64,000 bases of DNA from Candidatus Obscuribacter phosphatis (GTDB taxonomy: Bacteria; Cyanobacteriota; Vampirovibrionia; Obscuribacterales; Obscuribacteraceae), in NCBI GenBank assembly GCA_001899315.1, contig MOYA01000001.1, positions 1,712,599-1,776,598 on the forward strand. The letters are read 5' to 3'. Numbering within the stretch: the first letter of the stretch is position 1; every line of letters starts with the position of its first letter. Under the pieces are notes generated by a model. It was given only the letters and a program-made list of their open reading frames with translations. It ran no database searches and had not been told where the DNA came from. The translations under genes were made by a program, and so were the position numbers. This document shows, in pieces, positions 1 to 7,149 of the stretch.

Positions 1-1
1 G

Positions 2-289
2 GGCGCTGTCATTATCGCCAAAGAACCATTTGAGAAAGCTGAAAATGATGCCGCAAACAGCATATTCTACAAATTCACACCGGCACCGCCCGTCAAAGTG
101 ATTGATTCCACTGCAGCCGGAGACGCCTTTGTCGGCGGTATGGCGGCAGCGCTATCACGAGGAGAATCGTTGTCTCAAGCAGTAGCAGAAGGCTGCGCTG
201 CAGGTTCTCTAGCCTGCACAAAGGCAGGGGCGGCGCCGAGCCTGCCAAGCCGTCTAGAACTGGACAAACTGCTCAAGCTTCCAGCTTAA
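2..289 (+). CDS. PfkB-family sugar kinase (ribokinase-like), C-terminal part
   Basis: The open frame runs in from the left edge, so only about 95 C-terminal residues are visible. They carry the PfkB signature 2, D-S-T-A-A-G-D-A-F-V-G-G, which holds the anion hole and catalytic Asp of ribokinase-type kinases that phosphorylate sugars or nucleosides with ATP. The Ala-rich helix that follows (ALSRGESLSQAVAEGCAAGSL) and the ending after a G-A-A-P-S-L-P-S-R stretch are typical of ribokinase C-termini. The substrate cannot be told from this fragment. The stop is followed after 8 nt by the next gene, so the two may be co-transcribed. Confidence 0.88.
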   Translation, partial: GAVIIAKEPFEKAENDAANSIFYKFTPAPPVKVIDSTAAGDAFVGGMAAALSRGESLSQAVAEGCAAGSLACTKAGAAPSLPSRLELDKLLKLPA

Positions 290-297
290 TAGAAGGT

Positions 298-1122
298 ATG
301 AAGAATCAGTGGAAAAATCACTTCCGGTGTTGTCTGATACTGCTCTGTTTCGTATCAGCCTTTTGCCTGCAGCCAGCCAAAAGTGAGCCAAGGCGCACTG
401 ACAGAGAGCAGTTTCAGAAATATGCCTCATCAAAGCAGGCAAACGGCGAAGCAATTAAAGTGTACAGCGCTGGTCTTAAGGCATATGAGAGGCAAGACTT
501 TGCAGAGGCGATAAAACTGCTAAAGAAAGCAAATGGCATTGACGACAAATGTAGTGGCGCTCTTTATACGCTCGGTGCAGCTTATATGTGGGAAGACGAC
601 TTTCAAAGCGCACTCGAAACCTATACGAAGGGCCTTAAGCTTTGCCCAAACGACGTGGAATTGAACTATAGAAGAGGGTTTGCCAACATTAGTCTGCTTA
701 GATACAAGGAAGCCATTGTTGATTTGCAGAAAGCGCATAAACTAGCCCCCGACCGTGGCGACATTTTGGTCCTAGAAGGCAAGTGTCACAGAGCTCTCGG
801 GCAAACAGGCTTAGCGGTTAAAGCCTATGAGGAGGCAGCCAGGCTTAGTCCCAGGGATGAAGAAACACTCTTAGCCCTAGCAAATCTTTACTTGGACGAT
901 AAAAGCTTCGAAAAAGCCTTAGTGACGGCTCGCACGCTCACTTCATATTACAAGGACATCGGCGAAGCTTATGGAATCGCCGGCAAGGCCCTGATGGCTC
1001 TCAAAAGATACAAAGAAGCTGAGAAAGAATTTGACCGAGCTATCGCCTGCGGCACAGAATTTGGAGCACAATTTCTAGGTCTCAAGAAAGAATGTCATAA
1101 GCTTGCGGGTAAGAATAAATAG
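298..1122 (+). CDS. exported TPR-repeat protein
   Basis: A 274-residue protein with a classic signal peptide (basic MKNQWKNHFR, then a hydrophobic core ending near QPAKS). The mature part is about five tetratricopeptide repeats from roughly residue 55 onward, with recurring A-Y-x-x-x-x-F/Y-x-x-A-I and L-x-P-D/N motifs. TPR arrays bind other proteins; no catalytic domain is visible. It starts 8 nt after the kinase gene, so it may ride on that transcript. The partner and exact role are unknown. It resembles the other exported TPR proteins of this window in organisation. Confidence 0.85.
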   Translation: MKNQWKNHFRCCLILLCFVSAFCLQPAKSEPRRTDREQFQKYASSKQANGEAIKVYSAGLKAYERQDFAEAIKLLKKANGIDDKCSGALYTLGAAYMWEDDFQSALETYTKGLKLCPNDVELNYRRGFANISLLRYKEAIVDLQKAHKLAPDRGDILVLEGKCHRALGQTGLAVKAYEEAARLSPRDEETLLALANLYLDDKSFEKALVTARTLTSYYKDIGEAYGIAGKALMALKRYKEAEKEFDRAIACGTEFGAQFLGLKKECHKLAGKNK

Positions 1123-1152
1123 TCAGAAAAATCTTGCAAAACCTGGCTTATT

Positions 1153-1206
1153 CAGGAAGCAGAATTCAGGAAGTAGAATTCGGGAAGTAGAATTCGGGAA
1201 GCAGAA
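1153..1206 (+). repeat. 14-bp tandem repeat, about 4 units
   Basis: Four near-identical 14-nt units (aggaagcagaattc, aggaagtagaattc, gggaagtagaattc, gggaagcagaaaag) fill the gap between two TPR genes. A related gggaagtaattcgg motif recurs in the gap after the second TPR gene at about 2440. Confidence 0.85.
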
Positions 1207-1257
1207 AAGACAAGGGCAGAAGCGATTATCAAGCCGCTAAGACTATACGCGATCATT

Positions 1258-2376
1258 TTGCTGGCTCAATTGCTTGGGCCATGCCTGCTTTCATTTTTGA
1301 CAGACAGCTTATCTGGAAATTTGCCGTTGATAAAGGGACTTGCTCATCTTGAGCGGCAGATGCAACTGCCTTCGGCTATGGCGCTGCCTCAAGCCAGTAC
1401 AAAAGAGAAAGCTGAAAGAAGTAAAAATGCGGCGACAATGGTGCCGGTTCAGGACAGGGACGCGACCGATCTTTCAAAGTCGAAGGCGAAAACAAGTGCA
1501 AAGGAAACAAGCAATGCGATAAGGCTGAAGGCAAGCACTATAAAGGACGCTTTTAAGCTTGCCGATTCAGCTGAGACTCAAGGGCAAGAACAAGAAGCCA
1601 TATCGCTCTACAAGGACTTGCTCGAACGGTTTAGTAAAACCGATCCGACTAACCCTAAGTTGCCTCGCGCTGAAGCCCGAATTGCCAGATTGCACCTGCT
1701 GAATAACGAATACGATAAGGCGAACGCCTATTACGATAGGCTGCTCAAACATCATCAAAGACTTGATGAAGATCCTGAGCTCATGGTCGATTTAGACGAT
1801 CTTTCTAATGTCTATCAGAAATTTACAAGCAGCAAAGAACATCATTTAGATTGTCTTATGCGCTCACTCAGCATCAGGAACTTTATCAATCCCAAGCATC
1901 CGCATCTACCTGAATCTTATCGATTGATAGCTAACTATCTATTAGGTCAAGGAGACAGCAAGCAGGCGCTTGCCTGGCTGGACAAAGCCATCGCCGTTGA
2001 CAGGACTTATCCTAGACAAAAGAAATCGAAGCTGGTCGAAGATTTGCAGCTGAGAGGCAATATCTTTTTGCAAACCAATAAAGTGCAAGAAGCAGAATCT
2101 GCCTTCAGCGAATCGCTGAAGATTGCAGTGGACAATGCTTGCAGCGACATGCTGGTCGGTCAATCTTATCTGTACCTTGGTTTGGCACAAATGAAAGGGG
2201 CTAAGCACAAAGAAGCCAGTGAAAACTTCAATTTAGCCAAAGGCAGATTGAGACAAACGAGCGGCGAAAGAACCAAGATGCTCTCTGGATATTTGGAAGC
2301 AAGTATAAAGGAAAACGAGAGTCTGCTGAAAGAGCAGACGCGTAAAGCTGGGCGTGGCAAGCAAAAGAATCGCTAG
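1258..2376 (+). CDS. exported TPR-repeat protein
   Basis: A TPR protein of about 372 residues. The N-terminus is hydrophobic (signal peptide or anchor), followed by a Lys/Ala-rich linker to about residue 80. TPR-like helices of the kinesin-light-chain style follow, with Y-x-x-L-L-x-x-x-x-x-L/D-x-x-P spacing. The start is uncertain. TTG at 1258 cuts into the signal peptide; the frame is open upstream, and an ATT at 1225 preceded by AGGG would add a proper basic n-region (IIKPLR). No ATG or GTG is available after the in-frame TAG upstream. The protein is probably exported. Function is unknown beyond protein binding. Confidence 0.75.
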   Translation: MLAQLLGPCLLSFLTDSLSGNLPLIKGLAHLERQMQLPSAMALPQASTKEKAERSKNAATMVPVQDRDATDLSKSKAKTSAKETSNAIRLKASTIKDAFKLADSAETQGQEQEAISLYKDLLERFSKTDPTNPKLPRAEARIARLHLLNNEYDKANAYYDRLLKHHQRLDEDPELMVDLDDLSNVYQKFTSSKEHHLDCLMRSLSIRNFINPKHPHLPESYRLIANYLLGQGDSKQALAWLDKAIAVDRTYPRQKKSKLVEDLQLRGNIFLQTNKVQEAESAFSESLKIAVDNACSDMLVGQSYLYLGLAQMKGAKHKEASENFNLAKGRLRQTSGERTKMLSGYLEASIKENESLLKEQTRKAGRGKQKNR

Positions 2377-2389
2377 ACCTAAATTAGTA

Positions 2390-2475
2390 GAGAAGTGATT
2401 GGGGAAGTGATGGGGAAGTAATTAAGCAGGTGATTGGGGAAGTAATTCGGCAAGAAATTAGGCAGATAAGAAGGG
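2390..2475 (+). repeat. degenerate short tandem repeat, period about 11-13 bp
   Basis: Successive variants of gaagtgattggg / ggaagtaattc fill the gap between the TPR gene and the convergent long gene. The motif resembles the 14-bp repeat at 1153-1206. Confidence 0.65.
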
Positions 2476-2499
2476 ATTGCGACGAAAGGAGTCGCTCTT

Positions 2500-5088
2500 T
2501 CAGCGACCTTCTCTAAATTTGGTTATCTGAGCTGGTGTCGGCAAAAGGATATGAATGCCAGGCTTAAATTGCCTAGAATCTTGAGCCAGCAAGTGGTTAG
2601 GATTTAGCTTGAGCAAAAGGGGCGCCAAATACTGATCAAGAAGTATTTCTCTGGACACAGAGTCGGCTGTATCGCCTTCTTTCGTCAGATAGGAGAACTC
2701 GTGCTCAGAGGCATTGGCTTGACTATGAGATTGAGCATCAATCTCGCTGTCAACTCTAGCTTCGACCGCTGAGTCGGAAGCTTCGACCGCTGAGTCGGAA
2801 GCCCCGCCAGATTGCGATTCATTTTGGTTGAGCTCGGGCTCGATCGGGGTCATGGCTTTAGTTTGCCCTTGGACAGCCAAAGAATCTGATCCGCTCACAG
2901 AAAAAGCCTGAAGGGGCAGAGTTTCGCTTTCTTGCGACTGATCATTGAGTAGCGGAGCTACTTTCTGGCTTCTGTCTACTTGTTGCCCGCCGTAGGTACC
3001 GTCTGGAAGATGCAGCTTTATCTCAGGCTTAGTCTTCAATGGCAGTCCCTCAAATAGTTCCCGAACCAGATCTTGCACTATTACAGTCTTGTCGCCCGTA
3101 TCAGATTTTGTCGAAGAGCTTTGCTCGGAGCTGGCGGCGGAAGCATTCTTAGAATCGGGAGGATTCGGATAAAAAGGAGTATTCGGCGCGGCAATCTCGG
3201 GAGTTTTGGTAACGGGAGTTTTGGTAACGGGAGTTTTAGCAGAGGCATCTTTTGAGTCTATTTTGCCGTTCAGGAAAAAGAGGATTCGATTGCCAAAGTC
3301 TCCGAGTTGCCCCAGACGGTCGACAACAATCTCTACGGCCTTTACGCCAAATTGACGCCTTACCAGCTGAGAGCCGGCTGCTGTTTCGGAGGTTCTATCG
3401 CCCACCTGGTTGCCTTTATCAGCACTATTCTTGTCTTTAGCGGGGGGAAATTTCGCCTCTTTTGGAGCCTTATCGGTGGTTTGCCCAGTCGATCTTTGAA
3501 TGCCATAAATCAAGTTATCAATCTTGGTCTCTAGAGGCGTTTTGCCACTTGCGGAATTCGAGTCTGGTCTGTTCTGACCGGTTGCCGAATCACTAACCCC
3601 GGAAATGTGATGCTGGCTTTTGCCAACGTGGGTATCGCCTTTAACTTGATTGGGCGCCTTTAGTCCAGATTCAGGTCTGGTGGAGGCAGCAGTATCTGGA
3701 GCAAGGCCCAGCTTGATTTGCCAGCTACGAATGGTCTGGGTTGGATCTGAAAAAACAGAAAAACCAAGAATTCGTGGCGATTGATTTTGTGTTTTGTCTG
3801 ATGGTTTATCGGCTGATTTGTCGGAAGATTTGTCTGAGGATTTTTCTCTGGATTTGGAGGTCTCGGACTTAGCGGCGGTTTTGGATTCATCTGTCTTAAG
3901 AACGTCTCCGGCGCGGAGAACAAGGCTTCGCAGTCCTTTGGTGTTCTCCATGATTAGACCAAGCGGTCCATCAGAGCCGCGCATTTCTTTCGGCAGTTCT
4001 AGACGAACCATTGGGCTGCCAGAGGACGAGGACTTATCATTTTTGGGTGAGGCTTTGTCGAAGAACCGATTAGTTTCCTTAGTCAAAAACATATCGGTAT
4101 TACTTTCCAAGCGCCTTGGCTCGCCAGACATTTCAGTCCGAAGAGCCTTACTAATTGGACCTTCTGAGGCAGCACCGGCTCTTAAGCCAGAATCCCCTTT
4201 CTCTAATTTTTCTAATTTTTCTAATCCACCGCTCTTGTCAGGAGTCTTAAATCCTTGGTGATTCTGGAAGTCATTTCGGTTAAAAGGAATGCTGACGTTC
4301 TTAATGCCCAAAGATTCACTCTCTGAATTCTTTGATTGTTTGACCTGACTTACACCTCTGTCATTAGAGGGTGGCGCCGAATTTGCGCCAGGATTCCCAC
4401 TCTTTCCGACGGATGAATCAGGATTATCTGTATCGCTATTCCGCTTGATACTTCTTTCTAAGTCTCCTATTTTTGGCAGCCCAGCAGAATTAAACTGCGA
4501 CGAATCCGGTATGGAAGGTTTGTTGAGGTTCTCTGACTTATTAGCAGGCGGTCCATTTTCTAGGGACTTATCTAGAAGCTTGGGTCCTGAGTTCTCCCGG
4601 CTGCCTGAACCAGGCGAGTCTGCGCGAATAGGTGCAGGCTGACTGTCGCGGTCTGACCGCTGCGGTGGCTGCTCAGAATTGGTCTCTTTGGCAGAAGGAG
4701 AAGGGCCAGTTTTTGGACCTGTAGATGAAACTTCTCCGGACAAAACAGGAATTGAACGCCTATCAGGACCAGACTGCGTCGCACTTTGCTCCGAACTTGC
4801 CAGAACCTGACTTATAGGGTCTTTCGAAGGATGGGCTTTGGAAACTTTGGTTGGATCAGATTGGTCAAGGGAGCGAAGGTCTTGGGTTGGAAGCGCTTTT
4901 CCGGCTTCAGGGATTGAAGTTTGGGGAGTACGGTCGCTGACCGAGGGACTTGACGAATTAGATTCCTCAGAGGTTGAACCACTTATCGATTCATTCTCAT
5001 GAAAACTTCCACCAGCAGCCTCTAAATCGCTGGCGAATTCTCTCGCGGCAACTCGATTCAAGAATGCGGCATCTCTATCGTCAGTCAT
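2500..5088 (-). CDS. long Ser/Asp/Lys-rich disordered protein with LysM-like C-terminal domain
   Basis: An 862-residue protein with no signal peptide. Residues 1-780 are almost entirely low complexity (Ser, Asp, Lys, Pro, Gln). They contain in-frame duplications such as K-T-P-V-T repeated near 3190-3240 and A-S-D-S-A-V-E repeated near 2760-2805. The last ~75 residues look folded: F-S-Y-L-T-K-E-G-D-T-x-D-S-V-S followed by L-x-x-L-N-P-N and K-P-G-I-H-I-L-L-P matches the LysM layout, which usually binds peptidoglycan-like glycans. That assignment is by eye. The gene directly abuts the upstream TPR gene (stop at 5089, start at 5088), so the two are probably translated together. Confidence 0.75.
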   Translation of the reverse strand: MTDDRDAAFLNRVAAREFASDLEAAGGSFHENESISGSTSEESNSSSPSVSDRTPQTSIPEAGKALPTQDLRSLDQSDPTKVSKAHPSKDPISQVLASSEQSATQSGPDRRSIPVLSGEVSSTGPKTGPSPSAKETNSEQPPQRSDRDSQPAPIRADSPGSGSRENSGPKLLDKSLENGPPANKSENLNKPSIPDSSQFNSAGLPKIGDLERSIKRNSDTDNPDSSVGKSGNPGANSAPPSNDRGVSQVKQSKNSESESLGIKNVSIPFNRNDFQNHQGFKTPDKSGGLEKLEKLEKGDSGLRAGAASEGPISKALRTEMSGEPRRLESNTDMFLTKETNRFFDKASPKNDKSSSSGSPMVRLELPKEMRGSDGPLGLIMENTKGLRSLVLRAGDVLKTDESKTAAKSETSKSREKSSDKSSDKSADKPSDKTQNQSPRILGFSVFSDPTQTIRSWQIKLGLAPDTAASTRPESGLKAPNQVKGDTHVGKSQHHISGVSDSATGQNRPDSNSASGKTPLETKIDNLIYGIQRSTGQTTDKAPKEAKFPPAKDKNSADKGNQVGDRTSETAAGSQLVRRQFGVKAVEIVVDRLGQLGDFGNRILFFLNGKIDSKDASAKTPVTKTPVTKTPEIAAPNTPFYPNPPDSKNASAASSEQSSSTKSDTGDKTVIVQDLVRELFEGLPLKTKPEIKLHLPDGTYGGQQVDRSQKVAPLLNDQSQESETLPLQAFSVSGSDSLAVQGQTKAMTPIEPELNQNESQSGGASDSAVEASDSAVEARVDSEIDAQSHSQANASEHEFSYLTKEGDTADSVSREILLDQYLAPLLLKLNPNHLLAQDSRQFKPGIHILLPTPAQITKFREGR

Positions 5089-5730
5089 TCAAGGGGCACT
5101 ACCATTCAGACAGGTGGAGCGATATTCTTCAGAAACCGAATCGTCTAACTCTGCAGCCTTTCTCAAGTCATCACAAACTGAGTCTTTTGACGCATGCAAT
5201 TCCAACTTGGCCAGACCACGATTATAATAGAGTTCATACATCCCTGGATACTGCTTAAGATACTTAGTCGTAAACTCAATACACTCAGAATTTCTCTTCA
5301 ACTTTCTAAGACTCAATGCCATTAGTCCCAGGCTCGCAACGTTGCCATATTTGTAGCCCTTTTCAAAAAATGGAATAGATTCTTTCCAGTCTCCATTTTT
5401 TGATTTGCAATAACCTTTGAAGAACCACAAGAAACCTCGGTCTGCTCTGAGCTTTAGAGCATAATCACAGATATCTTCAGCCTCGCGAGTTCTACCAAGA
5501 ATACTCAATCCTGAAATCTTTATCTCTAGAGCTCTTATGTTCTTCGGATCAATTGCCAAAATCTTATCCATCTCAGCAAGTCGCTTCTCCACTTCCGGGA
5601 CAGACTGAGCCTTTGCTTGTACTACTGTCTTAGCACCTAAACCAAGTAACACGACCATCATGAGACAACCGCAAATCCAAGGAAAGTAAGTCTTCTTTAT
5701 CAAATCAACTCGCAAGCACCTAGACCCCAA
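5089..5730 (-). CDS. membrane-anchored or exported TPR protein (paralogue 1)
   Basis: A 213-residue protein with an N-terminal hydrophobic segment (about residues 17-35), then L-A-E-M-D-K-I-L-A-I-D-P-K-N and three to four TPR-like helix pairs. The start is TTG, supported by an AAGGAA Shine-Dalgarno about 3-5 nt upstream. It is a clear paralogue of the next gene (6110-6733). Both have the order signal, K-R-L-A-E, L-G-R-T/S-x-E-A, G-x-x-x-x-K-x-x-W-K/E-E-S/A-x-P-F-F, a C-L-R/S-R-L-x-R-N-x-E-C motif, and a Cys near the end. It abuts the downstream gene with no gap. Function unknown. Confidence 0.8.
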   Translation of the reverse strand: MGSRCLRVDLIKKTYFPWICGCLMMVVLLGLGAKTVVQAKAQSVPEVEKRLAEMDKILAIDPKNIRALEIKISGLSILGRTREAEDICDYALKLRADRGFLWFFKGYCKSKNGDWKESIPFFEKGYKYGNVASLGLMALSLRKLKRNSECIEFTTKYLKQYPGMYELYYNRGLAKLELHASKDSVCDDLRKAAELDDSVSEEYRSTCLNGSAP

Positions 5731-6109
5731 AGTTCCTTAGACATTCACTAAACTCCAATATACCTCATTAGGTTCCACACCCCTACTCCTCTAGAATAAG
5801 TTCTGATTTGTTTAGGTGTGAAAAGCAACAGGAAGAAGAAGAAGGAATAGTTGTGGCATTGACTAAAGCAGCTCTATGCTACAAACACAAGAATCCAATG
5901 TAAATGTGCTTTCGCACCGAAAATAGTCTGAAGAATCGACTCGACACTAGGAGAACATGGGATCAAGAACCCTTGCTTTCAGGATGAACGAGAAGCACCG
6001 CTGGGACGATACAATCAAAGGATATCGAAAATCCGTACGCCACCACTTCCAGTATCACTCACAGACTCTCTTATGTCCTTATCAACGGTCTAACAATCAA
6101 AACCGTCGT
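5731..6109. other. intergenic region between TPR paralogues
   Basis: 379 nt between two co-directional paralogous genes. An ORF on the other strand (ATG at 5957 behind AGGAG) has low-information sequence and overlaps the end of the next gene, so it is not accepted. No clear terminator was seen. The promoter of the 5089-5730 gene presumably lies here. Confidence 0.5.
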
Positions 6110-6733
6110 TCATTTGCTTGCATCTTCCTCCGAACAGATGCTCCGGTAAGCAACGACTACTTTGGGATCGAGCTGCGCGGCTTTCCAAAGATCTTCGCAA
6201 ACCAATGTCTTTGAATGCTGAAGCGCTTGCCTAGCTAACCCCCTACTAAAGTAAAGGATGGCTTGATCTGGATATTGCGGAATTTTCTCACTGGTGAATT
6301 TCAAACACTCATCATTTCTACCCAACCGTCGCAGGCAGTAGGCCACAAAACCAGCGCTGACAGCATCGCCCGTTCTCTCCGCTCTCTTGAAAAATGGTAA
6401 AGCCTCTTCCCATTTTTTCTCCTTGTACTTGCGGACTCCCAAGCATCTCCAAATATAAGGTCTATCGACTCCGCTCCTCGCTTCACTCTCACAAATTTGC
6501 ACGGCCTCGCTGCTTCTACCTAGCAATTGAAGAGTAGCCACCTTACTTTCCCATTCATCAATATCATGAGGATTCTTCTTTAGATGCTGTTCAATCTCGG
6601 CGAGACGCTTCTCTAGCTCTTCTTTCGAATGAGTCTTACTTTCCGCCATCGCTCCTAGAGGCAAAGAAAGACAAACGACTAAAAGCCATAGGCAGGAACC
6701 CTTAATCTTTGAACTCAGTAAATTAATCAGCAA
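6110..6733 (-). CDS. exported TPR protein (paralogue 2)
   Basis: A 207-residue protein with a good signal peptide (core LWLLVVCLSLPLGAMA) and three to four TPR units. It starts with TTG behind an AGGAG-type site (gaggagcaaggtag). It matches the 5089-5730 product over its whole length: both have K-R-L-A-E near the mature start, the P-F-F motif, R-L-x-R-N-x-E-C and C-terminal A-A-x-L-D. The pair therefore comes from a tandem duplication. Function unknown; probably a periplasmic or surface adaptor. Confidence 0.8.
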   Translation of the reverse strand: MLINLLSSKIKGSCLWLLVVCLSLPLGAMAESKTHSKEELEKRLAEIEQHLKKNPHDIDEWESKVATLQLLGRSSEAVQICESEARSGVDRPYIWRCLGVRKYKEKKWEEALPFFKRAERTGDAVSAGFVAYCLRRLGRNDECLKFTSEKIPQYPDQAILYFSRGLARQALQHSKTLVCEDLWKAAQLDPKVVVAYRSICSEEDASK

Positions 6734-7149
6734 CTACCTTGCTCCTCTAGCTGCACAAAAGTTCCAATCCCAGAATAACACAGCTAGATAAATTACCTCG
6801 CCAACTGACCTGATATCAAAGCCTTCAATTACAATAGGGACCAGCGGAGCTTTCTCAATTAGATAACTCCAACTAGATCCCTATAGCCAGGAGAACGAAT
6901 TTCCTGGTTAGGGCTTGCAACACAAGCGTTGTTTACTGACGTCTCCTGTCTTCGCGCCCCAATTCCAGCATGCACCCTCCAGCAAAAGATGTCGAACCTA
7001 AGAACCACAGCTTTACTCGATAGCACTTCCTCAACTATCAAACTCTCTGGGCTCAAATTGTACCGGCTCAAGCAAGCTTAAACACTGTGTTATCGCACAG
7101 AGCAAAGAAATGACTGCGGCAAGCTCAAATCCAAATCTCACACTCAATC
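6734..7149. other. intergenic region, nothing recognised
   Basis: 416 nt between the start of the TPR paralogue and the end of topB on the same strand. Only short ORFs without supporting sites were seen. The promoter for the TPR gene is expected here. Confidence 0.45.

Noticed and set aside
3794-4261. 155-residue + strand ORF
   Set aside because: Antisense to the low-complexity 862-residue gene; Ser/Leu composition reflects that repeat content.
5957-6214. 85-residue + strand ORF with AGGAG before its ATG
   Set aside because: Overlaps the 3' part of a well-supported TPR gene on the other strand; the sequence looks random and the site spacing is too short.
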